Assembly (NCBI RefSeq): GCF_011516935.1
Contig: NZ_WOTF01000015.1
Coordinates: forward strand, 1 to 53,935
Direction: 5' to 3'
DNA from: Acetobacter farinalis
Lineage (GTDB): Bacteria > Pseudomonadota > Alphaproteobacteria > Acetobacterales > Acetobacteraceae
DNA length: 53,935 nucleotides
The notes beneath the pieces are model-generated. The model saw nothing but the letters and a program-made list of their open reading frames with translations. It was not told where the DNA came from and made no database searches. This document shows, one piece after another, positions 35,675 to 45,300 of this stretch. The translations under genes and the position numbers were made by a program. Within the stretch, counting starts at the first letter, position 1; every line of letters starts with the position of its first letter.

Positions 35675-35977
35675 GTTAATTCTCCTAAAAACCAGAACAT
35701 ACGGGCCTCCAGGGGTGCCCGTACGGTGCGGTCGCCTTACCGGAAACAGGGAGAAAAAGCAATGCATCCCCCCTTTCCCCGCAGAAAGCCCTGCCCCGGG
35801 GCGGGTATGAAAGGGGCCTCCGCCGCCACGAAACCCGCAGCACCCCGCAGGCTTCTGTGCGTCTTTCCCTTGACATCTGCGCGGCTCCCCGGCTTCCTCC
35901 CGCGCAGTATATTAAGATGACTGGCACCGCCTGCCCGGCTCCCCCGGGCGCAGGCCCTCAAATTTCAGGACGAGAGA
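35675..35977. other. 303-bp divergent region between rplY and aspS
   Basis: No gene is supported. The region should hold both promoters. A TTGACA hexamer at 35870-35875 faces aspS, but no good -10 sits at the usual spacing (TATATT is 32 bp away). A GC-rich dyad around CCCCGGGGCGGG (near 35795) is visible. Confidence 0.5.
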
Positions 35978-37774
35978 ATGCATCCTTACCGTACCCATAG
36001 CTGTTCGGCCCTTCGCGCGCAGGATGCCGGCACCACAGCGCGCCTGTCCGGCTGGGTCCATAGCAAACGGGACCACGGCGGCCTGCTGTTTATCGACCTG
36101 CGTGATGAAACCGGCATCACCCAGATTGTAATCCCGGCGGGGGACCCGACCCTTGCACAGGCGGAATCCGCCCGTGTTGAAAGTGTGATCACGGTAACGG
36201 GTGAGGTGGTGCGCCGCGAAGAGGCCACCCGCAACCCCGACCTCGCCACAGGTGACATTGAAGTGCGCGCCCGCGAGCTTGTCGTGCAGTCCTCCGCGGC
36301 GGTTCTGCCGCTGCAGGTGGCGGGCCATGAAAACTACCCTGAAGACCTCCGCCTGCGCTATCGCTACATCGATCTGCGCCGGGAGAGCGTGCACAGCAAC
36401 ATGCTCCTGCGCTCCCGCGTTATCCAGAGCATGCGCAAGCGCATGACGGACCTGAACTTCATCGAACTTCAGACCCCGATCCTGACAGCCTCCTCCCCCG
36501 AAGGCGCACGGGACTTTCTGGTTCCGGCCCGCATGCATCCCGGCAAGTTCTACGCCCTGCCGCAGGCGCCGCAGCAGTTCAAGCAGCTGGCCATGGTGGC
36601 CGGGTTTGACCGCTACTTCCAGATCGCACCCTGCTTCCGGGATGAAGCCTCCCGCGCGGACCGCTCCCCGGGTGAGTTCTACCAGCTTGACTTCGAAATG
36701 GCTTTCGCCACGCAGGACGAAGTCTTCGCGACGCTGGAAAATGTCATGTCCGGCCTGTTTACCGAATTTGGCAACGGCCGCACCGTCAGCCAGGCTCCGT
36801 TTGAACGGATCCCCTATGCCCGCGCCATGAAGGTGTATGGATCTGACAAGCCCGATCTGCGGAACCCGCTGCTGATTACGGATGTCACGGAAGAATTCGC
36901 AGGCTCCGGCTTTGGCCTGTTTGCCCGCATTGCCGCGGATGGTGGCGAAATCCGCGCCATTCCCGCCCCTGGTGCTGGCGAGAAGCCCCGTGCGTTCTTT
37001 GACAAGCTGAACAACTGGGCCCGTGAGTCCGGCGCGGGTGGTCTGGGCTACATCATTTTTGCCGAAGATGGCGGCAAAGGCCCGATTGCCAAGAATCTGA
37101 AAGCGGACCGCGTTGAAGCCATCCGCGCAAAGCTGGGCCTGAACGCGGGGGATGCCGTGTTCTTTGCCGCTGGCAAGGCAGATGAGGTGGTGAAGTTCTC
37201 CGGTCTGGTGCGCACCCGCGTTGCGGAAGAGCTGGACCTGATTGAAAAGAACGCCTTCCGCTTCTGCTGGATCACGGATTTCCCGATGTATGAGCTGAAC
37301 GAGGAAACGGGACGCATCGACTTCTCGCACAACCCGTTCTCCATGCCGCAGGGCGGGCTGGACGCGCTGAACACCAAGAACCCGCTGGAAATCAACGCCT
37401 ACCAGTATGACATTGTGTGTAACGGCATTGAGCTTTCCTCCGGCGCGATCCGTAACCACCTGCCGGACGTGATGATCCGGGCCTTCGAGATTGCCGGATA
37501 TCCGGAAAGCGAAGTGGAAGCCCGGTTTGGCGGCATGCTGAACGCGTTCCGCTATGGTGCGCCGCCGCACGGTGGGTCCGCTCCGGGGGTGGACCGTATT
37601 GTCATGCTGCTGGCGGATGAACCCAATATCCGCGAAGTCATTCTGTTCCCGCTGAACCAGCAGGGTGAAGACCTCATGATGGGCGCTCCGGCCCCTGTTC
37701 CGCCGGAACGGCTGAAGGAACTCTCTCTGGCGCTGGACCTGCCCAAGCCGAAACTGGCCGCCAAAAAAGACTGA
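35978..37774 (+). CDS. aspS: Aspartyl-tRNA synthetase, probably non-discriminating
   Basis: The 598-residue class II synthetase has an N-terminal OB-fold anticodon domain (1 to about 110), motif 2 ([22 protein letters not shown]), a bacterial GAD insertion and motif 3 ([24 protein letters not shown]). His33 in KRDHGG and a non-Lys residue (Ala83) at the second anticodon-loop site match the non-discriminating bacterial type, which also charges tRNA-Asn for GatCAB amidation; discriminating enzymes usually have Leu and Lys there. Start is ATG 35978 with GGACGAGAG upstream. The gene is divergent from rplY. Confidence 0.96.
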   Translation: MHPYRTHSCSALRAQDAGTTARLSGWVHSKRDHGGLLFIDLRDETGITQIVIPAGDPTLAQAESARVESVITVTGEVVRREEATRNPDLATGDIEVRARELVVQSSAAVLPLQVAGHENYPEDLRLRYRYIDLRRESVHSNMLLRSRVIQSMRKRMTDLNFIELQTPILTASSPEGARDFLVPARMHPGKFYALPQAPQQFKQLAMVAGFDRYFQIAPCFRDEASRADRSPGEFYQLDFEMAFATQDEVFATLENVMSGLFTEFGNGRTVSQAPFERIPYARAMKVYGSDKPDLRNPLLITDVTEEFAGSGFGLFARIAADGGEIRAIPAPGAGEKPRAFFDKLNNWARESGAGGLGYIIFAEDGGKGPIAKNLKADRVEAIRAKLGLNAGDAVFFAAGKADEVVKFSGLVRTRVAEELDLIEKNAFRFCWITDFPMYELNEETGRIDFSHNPFSMPQGGLDALNTKNPLEINAYQYDIVCNGIELSSGAIRNHLPDVMIRAFEIAGYPESEVEARFGGMLNAFRYGAPPHGGSAPGVDRIVMLLADEPNIREVILFPLNQQGEDLMMGAPAPVPPERLKELSLALDLPKPKLAAKKD

Positions 37775-37837
37775 CGCACGTCAGATGGCACATCCGGGGT
37801 GGTTGCGCTTCCGCCCCGGATGCTCTTTTCTCAGGGC

Positions 37838-38776
37838 ATGACCGGATTACCGCACAGCCCTGCCCGCCTGACATGCCGCCTTGCCCACACATCCCGACCG
37901 GACGGGACAAGGCGCGGGACAAACCCCCTGCGTGGCTGCGTGGCCTCAGCGCTTCTTCTTGCAGCGCTCCCATCCGTCGGCCTTGCCGCACGCCCCACCG
38001 CTTCAGCACCCGTACCGGCTTCCGCGCCAACATCCGCTGCTGTACCCGCGTCCGGCCCTCTGGTAGGCCAGCGCGCCGCATATGACCTCACCCTGACTGA
38101 ATCAGGCGGCAACACACTCTCCGCCAACGGCACAATGACGTATGTGGTGCACGATACCTGCACGGCGTGGTCCAGCCAGCAGCATCTGGAAATCCAGAGT
38201 GTCACGCGCAACGGCGGCGCTGTGACCATGGAGTCCGATTACACCACGCTGGAAAGCAAGGATGGGCATCACCTCGTTTTCCGCACCGTACAGAAATCCA
38301 ACAATGCCGTGCTGCAGACCGTGAGTGGAGAAGCCACTGTCGATGCGCACGGGCATGGTTTTGTGCAGTATGAAAAGCCGCTCCATAAAAAGCTGACCCT
38401 GCCCGCTGGCACCCTGTTCCCCATGGCGCATACCGCCGCCATTCTTGCCGCAGCACAGAAGGGCCTGCCCAACATCGCCCCCCTGCTGTTTGATGGCACC
38501 AGCCCGGACGGCGCACAGGAAACCTACATCACACTTCTGGGGTGGGGCCTGCCGAAAGACGGGCCTCCCTTCCCTGCCCTGACCGGCCTGCCAGCCGGGC
38601 GCGTTCATGTTGCTTTTTTCAGCCGGACACCAGAGTCCATTTTGCCAGATTACGAGATTGGCATGCGCTATTTCGCAAATGGTGTTTCAGATATGCTGGA
38701 TATGGATTTCGGAGATTTCCACATGCAGGGCACTTTGCACACCCTGACCCTGCCGCCTCGTTCCGCCCATTGCTAA
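37838..38776 (+). CDS. Periplasmic EipB/DUF1849-family protein
   Basis: A 312-residue product with an N-terminal signal sequence (hydrophobic part CVASALLLAALPSVGLAA), an Ala/Pro/Ser linker, and a DUF1849 domain. That domain includes AAYDLTLTESGGN, GTMTYVVHDTCTAWSSQQHLEIQ, DYTTLESKDGHHLVFRT and DYEIGMRYFANGVSDMLDMDFGDF. EipB, the studied member in Brucella, is a periplasmic beta-spiral protein needed for envelope integrity. Two cysteines (in HDTCTAW and the C-terminal PRSAHC) may form a disulfide. The start is uncertain among GTG 37799, ATG 37820 and ATG 37838; I favour 37838. It follows aspS by 63 bp. Confidence 0.8.
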   Translation: MTGLPHSPARLTCRLAHTSRPDGTRRGTNPLRGCVASALLLAALPSVGLAARPTASAPVPASAPTSAAVPASGPLVGQRAAYDLTLTESGGNTLSANGTMTYVVHDTCTAWSSQQHLEIQSVTRNGGAVTMESDYTTLESKDGHHLVFRTVQKSNNAVLQTVSGEATVDAHGHGFVQYEKPLHKKLTLPAGTLFPMAHTAAILAAAQKGLPNIAPLLFDGTSPDGAQETYITLLGWGLPKDGPPFPALTGLPAGRVHVAFFSRTPESILPDYEIGMRYFANGVSDMLDMDFGDFHMQGTLHTLTLPPRSAHC

Positions 38777-39060
38777 AGAGTGTTATGCACTTCGAGAAAG
38801 CAGTTGAGCCACGTTTCTGAGCATGACGCCCGAGAAGGTGATGATGCGCATGGCGGCGAGTGTTGAAGGCCAGCGCCAAGGCCGAAACACGCCCGCCAAC
38901 CTCATGTTGGCGCATAATCTGAAATTTTTCTCAGAAAAATCGGGAATTTTTAAAAACGGGTGACGCCATGACAACGCCACCCGCCGGAGCAGCGCCCTTC
39001 CGGTTCAGGCCGGAAGGGGCTGTCATTGCGCTAAAATCGCCGCGCTTATAGCGCCACGCC
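38777..39060. mobile_element. Possible degraded IS end between the EipB-like gene and a periplasmic protein gene
   Basis: No intact gene is present. From 38780 the sequence begins GTGTTATGCAC, the same 11 bases that begin the IS remnant at 47181; both then reach a GAGCATG block after 36 and 30 bases. On the minus strand two frames give transposase-end-like pieces (MRIITFSGVMLRNVAQ and SALALAFNTRRHAHH), as if a frameshift split them. An ATTTTTCT/AGAAAAAT dyad lies at 38924-38940. Assignment as an IS remnant is tentative. Confidence 0.35.
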
Positions 39061-39624
39061 TTACTGCGCGGGGTGATGCTCGGCGCGCAAAACAGTCACC
39101 AGATCCTGCAACTGTTGCGGATTGGATTTCAGAATTGCAACATTCTGGGCATCCGGTGTCGGGATCCTGCTGGTTGCCTGCCCCGGCGGCACGTTCATCA
39201 GGCTGCCCGTCAGGCCGACGCAGGTCAGGCTCATCACAAACTCACGCGGCGTAAAGCCATTGGTTTTCAAAATAGGGTCCAGACCCGGCACTTTTCCAAC
39301 CATAGCAACCTGCTCTTCAATCGACATCCCCAGCCGCCCGGGAGGCTGAATATGTGCGGCCTGAATGGATTTCAGGGCAGAGGTCAGGCGCGGCACCACA
39401 TCAGGTGCCAGCTTGTAGTGCAGGGCGGTATTCATGTCGCGCTGCAAGGTTGTCACCTGCTCAGGTGTCAGGTTGGGTCTGGCAGCCGGGGCCGGCGCTT
39501 GCGCCGGTGAGGCTGTCTGGGCCGGAGCGTTCTGGGCCAACGCATTCTGGGCCAGAACGGGCTGAACCAGCATGCTCCCGGCCATCAGGGCGACACTCAG
39601 CGCCATTTTCGTCACTGCATTCAT
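39061..39624 (-). CDS. Small secreted or periplasmic protein of unknown function
   Basis: A 187-residue product with a clear signal peptide (MNAVTKMALSVALMAGSMLVQPVLA) followed by Gln/Ala/Pro-rich short repeats (QNALAQNAPAQTASPAQAPAPA). A soluble domain then runs about 50-187 (LTPEQVTTLQRDMNTALHYKLAPDVVPRL onward). A TCVGLTGSL stretch holds its one Cys. AAGGAG lies 9 nt before the ATG at 39624, which decides the start over longer frames to 39690. I do not recognise the family. It follows the M29 aminopeptidase gene on the same strand by about 47 bp. Confidence 0.7.
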   Translation of the reverse strand: MNAVTKMALSVALMAGSMLVQPVLAQNALAQNAPAQTASPAQAPAPAARPNLTPEQVTTLQRDMNTALHYKLAPDVVPRLTSALKSIQAAHIQPPGRLGMSIEEQVAMVGKVPGLDPILKTNGFTPREFVMSLTCVGLTGSLMNVPPGQATSRIPTPDAQNVAILKSNPQQLQDLVTVLRAEHHPAQ

Positions 39625-39671
39625 CAAAGACATCTCCTTCCTGAAAACAGACGTGTTTTTCACACTCTGCG

Positions 39672-40949
39672 TCATACTGAAACAGCCCATTCGCCTTTGC
39701 GCATCAGGGGCACGGCGGCTCCGCTCGCATCAATGCCATCCACATCAATTTCACCTGAACCAATCATCCAGTCGATATGAATCAGGCTGCTGTTCGCCCC
39801 GCGCGCGGCCAGAGCGGCCTCATCCTGCCCGGCCGTATCCAGCATGCATTTGGTATAGGCCTGCCCCAGCGCGATATGGCTGGCGGCATTTTCATCAAAC
39901 AGCGTGTTCTGGAACAAAATCCCGCTCTGCGAAATTGGTGAGGAATGCGGCACAAGGGCCACTTCTCCCAGCCTGCGCGCCCCTTCATCCGTATCCAGCA
40001 CACGCGCCAGAACGTCTTCCCCTTTTGCGGCGTGCATCTCGACAATTTTGCCGCCATCAAACCGCACACGGATCTGGTCAATCAGCGAGCCTTGATGAGA
40101 CAGGGGCTTGGTGCTGGCCACATACCCATCCACCTTCAGACGGTGCGGGGTGGTGAACACTTCTTCTGTCGGGATATTGGGGTTACAGACAATGCCATTC
40201 CCCGCTTTTTCCGCCCCCCCGGCCCAGTCATGCCCATCGGCCAGCCCGACAATCAGGTCCGTGCCCGGCCCGGTAAAATGCAGCGCGGCATAACGAGCGT
40301 CATTCAGGAACGCGGCACGGCGATGCAGCGTGACATTATGAGCGGCCCAGTCTGCCACAGGGTCTTCCCCCGTCAGGCGGGAGGCTTCAAAAATCGCCTG
40401 CCACAGCCGCGCCACAGCCTGATCTTCCGGAAAATCAGGAAACACCATTCTGGCCCATGCCGGGGTGGCGGTTGCCACAATATTCCAGTTCACATCAAAA
40501 CTGGTGATGATTTCCATAGCCGGCCTGTTCACGCGGGAGGCCGCACGGCTGGCGCGGGAAATATGCTCGGGGTTCTGGCCTGCCAGCAGAGCGGGATTAC
40601 TGCCGGTAATGGCCAGCCGCGCCGCACCGGCCCGAAAGCCATCGGCCATGCCATGAGCGAGCCATTCAGCCGCCGTATCAAACGTCTCCTCATGCCCGAA
40701 GCGGTAGCGGGCCAGCGTTGTCTCTTCATCCGTATAAAGGGTGGTCACGAGTGACGCCCCGGCTTTATAGGCATGCTCCGTCACCCGCCGGACCAGCGGC
40801 ACAGCCTCCAGCGGTGCGGTAATAATCACCTGCTGTCCGGGGGCCACATTGAGACCGGTACGAACGGCCACTTCCCCCAGCCGGTCCAGCATGCTTTCCA
40901 GCGTGTTCTGTTCCTGCCCGGCATTCTGCCTGTGAGACGAGCCTGTCAT
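39672..40949 (-). CDS. Aminopeptidase, M29 family
   Basis: A 425-residue M29 metallo-aminopeptidase (AmpS/aminopeptidase T type), which removes N-terminal residues from peptides with two metal ions. Recognisable parts are NVAPGQQVIITAPLEAVPLVR (about 35-55), NIPTEEVFTTPHRLKVDGYV with a metal-binding Glu, GEVALVPHSSPISQSGILFQNTLFDENAASHIALGQAY, and the end NSSLIHIDWMIGSGEIDVDGI with His and Asp ligands. No signal peptide, so cytoplasmic. The gene stands upstream of the small periplasmic protein gene. Confidence 0.9.
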   Translation of the reverse strand: MTGSSHRQNAGQEQNTLESMLDRLGEVAVRTGLNVAPGQQVIITAPLEAVPLVRRVTEHAYKAGASLVTTLYTDEETTLARYRFGHEETFDTAAEWLAHGMADGFRAGAARLAITGSNPALLAGQNPEHISRASRAASRVNRPAMEIITSFDVNWNIVATATPAWARMVFPDFPEDQAVARLWQAIFEASRLTGEDPVADWAAHNVTLHRRAAFLNDARYAALHFTGPGTDLIVGLADGHDWAGGAEKAGNGIVCNPNIPTEEVFTTPHRLKVDGYVASTKPLSHQGSLIDQIRVRFDGGKIVEMHAAKGEDVLARVLDTDEGARRLGEVALVPHSSPISQSGILFQNTLFDENAASHIALGQAYTKCMLDTAGQDEAALAARGANSSLIHIDWMIGSGEIDVDGIDASGAAVPLMRKGEWAVSV

Positions 40950-41089
40950 TCCAATCCTTTCCCTTTACCCTGGGGTATCACCCTTCCCGTTCCGCACGCC
41001 CCGAGCGGCAGGGCGGCACGAACTGTCTGGGCTGATCGGATACTGAAGCCGCGCATCAGTCAACCGTCTGCACCGCCACGCACCCCCGA

Positions 41090-41644
41090 TCAGGGCGCAG
41101 GCAGCAGAAACGGCTTGAGTGCTGCAGGCAGGTAAAGCGGGTGGCAGGGCCGCCCATTCACCCCGACTTTCAGGGCATAAACGGCAATGCCGTTCTGCTG
41201 GAGATACTGCACAACCTCCGGCCCGCGCGCGCGCAGCCCCTTGTGGTGCGGAGCGCCATAGGCGGCAATAACCAGATCCGCCTCCCGCGCCATGCCCAGA
41301 AGGGCGGCATCATTCTCCGGCCCCACAGGGTCTGCCGTTTCCAGCAGACGCTTCTGGTCCGTGCAGCGATAGGCAAAGGTATTTCCCACCAGAATACCCC
41401 CGTACCCCCACGCACGGGCATAGCGCTGGCATTTGGCCACAGTACGGTCATCCCCCACTTCCGTGGCGACGGACGGGTTCATCATCAGCCACATGACAAC
41501 GGGACGTGAGGCATCCCACACACGCTTCAGCGTGTAACGATAGCACTGGTCCGGCCCGCCATAGGTTGCGGTGCTGACAACATCATCAGACAGGCCAAGG
41601 GGGCGTGAGTCCCCCACATGGTGTGCGTTGAAAAGATCCTGCAT
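41090..41644 (-). CDS. DUF1643-domain protein
   Basis: The 184-residue product fits DUF1643: YRYTLKRVWDASRPVVMWLMMNPSVATEVGDDRTVAKCQRYARAWGYGGILVGNTFAYR, then DLVIAAYGAPHHKGLRARGPEV and GRPCHPLYLP near the end. The family is widespread in bacteria and some phages, and its function is not established. Upstream bases (GGATCGCTC) give only a weak ribosome site. No neighbour suggests a role. Confidence 0.82.
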   Translation of the reverse strand: MQDLFNAHHVGDSRPLGLSDDVVSTATYGGPDQCYRYTLKRVWDASRPVVMWLMMNPSVATEVGDDRTVAKCQRYARAWGYGGILVGNTFAYRCTDQKRLLETADPVGPENDAALLGMAREADLVIAAYGAPHHKGLRARGPEVVQYLQQNGIAVYALKVGVNGRPCHPLYLPAALKPFLLPAP

Positions 41645-41926
41645 GAGCGATCCCGAACCGTGGCAACAACAGTCTTCTCAGGAAGACTGACCTCCGGTTT
41701 TAAACAGAAAGCCGTGTCAGGGAAGCCATGTCAGGGAAAATGCCGCCTCTACTGCGCCGTGCGCGCACTCTGGGGCAATGGTGGTCAGGCCCGGAAAACC
41801 GGCCCGCCCCGGACTGACGTCATTCTTCAGGAATGACGGTCCGGACATCTGTGTTTGCCTCGCAAGGGCTGACATGCAGCCGGAACAGGCAACACAGATT
41901 AAAGCAACTCCGCGTATGCGGAACGC

Positions 41927-42058
41927 TCAGACTGTGCGGTCAGAAAACACCGTGGCCAGCATCAGCATGGCAACACTCGGCAGGAAGGCAAGCATAGGAG
42001 CCATCGGAGCAACCTGCATGGCAGCAGAAATGGCGTCATTAACAACATGAATAAGCAT
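41927..42058 (-). CDS. Unlisted 43-residue membrane protein
   Basis: ATG at 42058 opens MLIHVVNDAISAAMQVAP, then MAPMLAFLPSVAMLMLATVF, ending SDRTV before TGA at 41927-41929. A single hydrophobic helix (about residues 18-38) fits one membrane pass. GAGGA lies 9 nt upstream of the start, a good ribosome site in an otherwise empty stretch, and a small dyad (TCCGC/GCGGA, near 41910) follows on the same strand. I do not recognise it. The alternative is chance, since the open frame is short. Confidence 0.45.
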   Translation of the reverse strand: MLIHVVNDAISAAMQVAPMAPMLAFLPSVAMLMLATVFSDRTV

Positions 42059-42537
42059 TATGTTTTTTCCTCATGGGTGATCGTGTGGGTGGGCTAGAAC
42101 CACACCTTCCTTTATTTGCGCAACAGGAAAATAAAGAGACCCAGACCTCAAGAAAATGCATTGCAACTTCTTCTGCCATGGAAGTGATGGCACACTCATC
42201 ATTCAAATCAACCAGCGTGCTTTCTCACCTTATACCGGGAATATTTGTAGTATAAAAAACAGGCAGTGCACGGCCAGCACCCCGTTCCAACGCCCAAAAA
42301 AGATTATTTTCCATTCACATGATTAAAATTTGAGCATAACTGTTTCGTGATCAAAAATCGGCTGTTTTTCGCAGTTTTTCTCATCTCTCGCCGGAAAAAC
42401 ATGCTGCCTCCACACATCATGCCACCCAACCCCGCCGGAAATGCCGGGATTCGCCGCATGTATGGCGCCCCGCCCTCAGCTTGCACTCGGCGTCTTTTGC
42501 GCTCACGGTACTGGCCCACATCCCAGCTTGCACCCTT
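42059..42537. other. 479-bp AT-richer region upstream of the LysR gene
   Basis: I see no supported gene. The stretch 42100-42400 is clearly AT-richer than its surroundings, with runs such as AAAAAAGATTATTTTCC near 42295. It should hold promoters for the small minus-strand gene and for the LysR gene, but I cannot assign boxes. Confidence 0.5.
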
Positions 42538-43470
42538 ATGGACCAACGATACCGCATTCCGCCTCTGGCTGCCCTCAATGCCTTTGCCGCTTTTGCCCGC
42601 ACCGGGGGCATCCGGCGTGCCGCGGCGGAACTGCGGGTGGACCATGCCGCCATCAGCCGGCATCTCCGTGATCTGGAGCAAAGTCTCGGCACAACACTGC
42701 GCGACCGCGCAACGGGCGGCCTCACCCAGGCGGGACACACTTACTATACGCAGATCACACCGCATCTGGACGGGTTGGCACGCGCCACCGCGGAGGTCCG
42801 GCAGCAGGCCCCCAGCCTGACCGTGACCTGCGTGCATGGCTTTGCCTACCACTGGCTCCTGCCGCGCCTTGCCGCCTTTCGCCGGGCACATCCGAAAATG
42901 GAGGTCCTCCTCCGCCCGATTGATGCCAGCACACCCTTCCACGCCCCCGGTATTGCTGCCGAGACACATGCAGACATTTGCTACGTGCGGGATGATGCCA
43001 CCACACCCACCCCGCGTGGCCTGTGCAGCGTCACCATTGCGCGGCCACCGGTTTTTCCCGTGGTGTCACCCGCCGGGCTGGCGGCGCTGGGCGGGCAGCC
43101 GGACACCGTGGCCGATCTGCTCCACGCCCCCCTGCTTCAGGAAGAAGATGAGACCGAGTGGCGGCTGTGGTTCGAGGCCCAGCATGTTCCCGCCGGAACC
43201 ATTCCCAGCGCCGGGCGGCTCTGGCAGGCACATATTACACTGGCCGCAGCCCGCGCCGGAGAAGGCATTGCGCTCAGCAACCCGTTCCTGCTGGGGGATG
43301 ATCTGGAAACCGGCCGCCTGCTCCGCATCCAGCCTGCCCGGACCCCGCTGGAAGAAACGCCTCTTGGCGCCTACGTGCTGCGCGCCACAGAGCGTGGCTG
43401 GGAAAACCATGCCCTGAGCCTCTTCCGTGCCTGGCTTCTGGAACAGGTAACAGACGCCCATCTGTGCTGA
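42538..43470 (+). CDS. LysR-family transcriptional regulator (GcvA-like)
   Basis: A 310-residue LysR-type regulator. The N-terminal helix-turn-helix starts IPPLAALNAFAAFARTGGIRRAAAEL and continues RVDHAAISRHLRDLEQSLGTTL. The effector domain begins near residue 90 with VTCVHGFAYHWLLPRLAAFRRAHP, typical of the GcvA branch. I chose the ATG at 42538, matching the GcvA-type start MDQRYRIPPLAAL; the frame runs on to a TTG at 42481. gabT follows on the same strand by 161 bp and may be its target, but LysR genes usually control divergent genes, so this is open. Confidence 0.87.
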   Translation: MDQRYRIPPLAALNAFAAFARTGGIRRAAAELRVDHAAISRHLRDLEQSLGTTLRDRATGGLTQAGHTYYTQITPHLDGLARATAEVRQQAPSLTVTCVHGFAYHWLLPRLAAFRRAHPKMEVLLRPIDASTPFHAPGIAAETHADICYVRDDATTPTPRGLCSVTIARPPVFPVVSPAGLAALGGQPDTVADLLHAPLLQEEDETEWRLWFEAQHVPAGTIPSAGRLWQAHITLAAARAGEGIALSNPFLLGDDLETGRLLRIQPARTPLEETPLGAYVLRATERGWENHALSLFRAWLLEQVTDAHLC

Positions 43471-43631
43471 CGGTATGGAAAGAGGCCGCCACGCCTCACC
43501 GGTGATACAACATCACCAGCCACACTGAAAAAAATCGCCTCCCGCTGTAGCGAAAAACCATTTACGGCCTTGGAACACGTCTGTCGGGTTCGCCCTTCTC
43601 CCGCGCGCCCATCGTTCAGGAGTCCAACGGT

Positions 43632-44912
43632 ATGAGCACCACCAACACTGATCTTCTGGCCCGCCGCGCCAACGCAGTCCCGCGCGGCGTTGCCTCATCC
43701 ACTCCGATTTTCGCAGATCGCGCTGAAAATGCAGAAGTGTGGGACGTGGAAGGCCGGCGGTATATTGATTTCGGCGGCGGCATTGCCGTGCTGAATGTCG
43801 GGCACCGTCACCCGAAGGTTGTTGCGGCTGTCAAAGCGCAGCTTGAGCGCTTCACGCATACCGCCTTTCAGGTCTCCCCTTATGAATCCTATATCGCGCT
43901 GGCCGAAAAGCTGAATGAACGTGCTCCGTTTTCCGGTCCGGCCAAAACCATCTTCTTCTCCACCGGAGGCGAGGCCACAGAAAACGCCGTCAAGATAGCG
44001 CGTGCGGCAACCGGCCGGAATGCGGTTATTGCATTCTGCGGGGGGTTTCATGGCCGCACGCTGCTCGCCTCAGCCATGACCGGAAAAGTTCTTCCTTACA
44101 AAGCACCTTTTGGAACGCTTCCCGGACAGGTCTATCACATTCCGTTTCCGGATACGGATGTCACGGTGGAAGAAAGCCTGAAAATGCTGCACTTCCTGTT
44201 TGCCGCGGATATCGCGCCCACGCAGGTTGCGGCCATTATTATTGAGCCCGTGCAGGGTGAAGGCGGCTTCCGTGTTGCACCTGCGGCCCTTCTGAAAGAC
44301 CTGCGCCGCCTGTGCGATGAGCACGGCATCCTGCTGATTGCGGACGAAGTACAGAGCGGCTTTGCCCGCACCGGAAAACTGTTCGGCATTGAACATTCCG
44401 GCGTGGAGCCTGATCTGGTTTCTGTTGCGAAATCCCTCGGCGGCGGTTTGCCGATTTCCGGTGTGATCGGCCGAGCAGACCTGATGGACTCCGTGCCCCC
44501 CGGTGGCCTTGGCGGCACATATGCCGGAGCACCGCTGGCCTGTGCGGCGGCCCTTGCCGTGCTGGACATTATTGAGGAAGAAAAACTGCTGGACCGCGCC
44601 AATGCCATGGGGGCACGCCTGCGCACCCGCATTGAAAGCTGGCACAAACGCACCGATCTGCTCCCCATCAGCATGCCCCGCGGTCTGGGAGCCATGATTG
44701 CGTTTGATCTTCTGGAAGAGCGCGGCAGCACACAGCAGCATGCCGGGGCCGCAGGCAGGCTCTGCACTCTGTCCTGTGAAAAAGGGCTGATCCTTCTGGC
44801 GTGCGGTGTGCATGGCGCGACCATCCGTATCCTGACACCCCTGACCGCCTCTGACGCCATTCTGGACGAGGGCCTGGCCCTTCTTGAAGATGCTCTGGCG
44901 CGCCCGGCATAA
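43632..44912 (+). CDS. gabT: 4-aminobutyrate aminotransferase
   Basis: A 426-residue class III PLP aminotransferase that moves the amino group of 4-aminobutyrate to 2-oxoglutarate, giving succinate semialdehyde. Motifs are YIDFGGGIAVLNVGHRHP, FFSTGGEATENAVKIARAAT, IAFCGGFHGRTL, IIIEPVQGEGGF, LIADEVQSGFARTGK with the PLP-ring Asp, and SVAKSLGGGLPISGV with the Schiff-base Lys. CAGGAG stands 8 nt before the start. A succinate-semialdehyde-type dehydrogenase is encoded at 51836, so both GABA-shunt steps may be in this window, though not in one operon. Related omega-aminotransferases are an alternative. Confidence 0.88.
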   Translation: MSTTNTDLLARRANAVPRGVASSTPIFADRAENAEVWDVEGRRYIDFGGGIAVLNVGHRHPKVVAAVKAQLERFTHTAFQVSPYESYIALAEKLNERAPFSGPAKTIFFSTGGEATENAVKIARAATGRNAVIAFCGGFHGRTLLASAMTGKVLPYKAPFGTLPGQVYHIPFPDTDVTVEESLKMLHFLFAADIAPTQVAAIIIEPVQGEGGFRVAPAALLKDLRRLCDEHGILLIADEVQSGFARTGKLFGIEHSGVEPDLVSVAKSLGGGLPISGVIGRADLMDSVPPGGLGGTYAGAPLACAAALAVLDIIEEEKLLDRANAMGARLRTRIESWHKRTDLLPISMPRGLGAMIAFDLLEERGSTQQHAGAAGRLCTLSCEKGLILLACGVHGATIRILTPLTASDAILDEGLALLEDALARPA

Positions 44913-44976
44913 TCAGCTACTGCCACCCACCATCAGGCACACTGTCTGAGCCGGAATGCAGGAAAAAAGATGCCCG

Positions 44977-45300
44977 TTACAGGTGGGGTAACCCCAGCCA
45001 GTGCGGGCGCTTCCTCTCCACCCAGGCCAGCGCCCTGTTGGTCAGGCGCTTCAGGGATGGAACATCTTCTGAAAGCAGCAACACGCCCAGCGGCAGCATC
45101 CACAGCCCAAACACCGGCAGAATGGCCAGACAGCCACCCAGAATGAAAAACACGCCGGCAGGCATGCGAACCCAGCGCGCTTCCGGCTGCCTCAGCCTGT
45201 GCACAAACGCCTGCATCCGCACGGGCAAGCGTTTGACAAGAAGCCCTATCCGCCGTTCACGATCACGGATTTCCTGAAAAACTTCCTCTTCCGTCAGCAT
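44977..45300 (-). CDS. Small PGPGW-type transmembrane protein
   Basis: A 107-residue protein with two close membrane helices (WVRMPAGVFFILGGCLAILPVFGLWMLPLGVLLLSED, about 46-82) flanked by charged arms. The GGCLAILPVFGLWMLPLG core resembles the PGPGW motif family of putative membrane proteins of unknown role. The start at 45300 has AAGGG upstream; the frame extends to 45423 without a good ribosome site. It is convergent with gabT. Confidence 0.7.
   Translation of the reverse strand: MLTEEEVFQEIRDRERRIGLLVKRLPVRMQAFVHRLRQPEARWVRMPAGVFFILGGCLAILPVFGLWMLPLGVLLLSEDVPSLKRLTNRALAWVERKRPHWLGLPHL

Noticed and set aside
35870..35920. Sigma-70 promoter for aspS from TTGACA
   Set aside because: The nearest TATATT is 32 bp downstream, too far for a normal promoter.
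35912..37570. 552-codon open frame on the minus strand
   Set aside because: Antisense to aspS; no domain, and the class II synthetase motifs fix the real strand.
41778..42050. 90-codon plus-strand frame
   Set aside because: The same bases on the minus strand give a better small gene with a ribosome site and a membrane helix.
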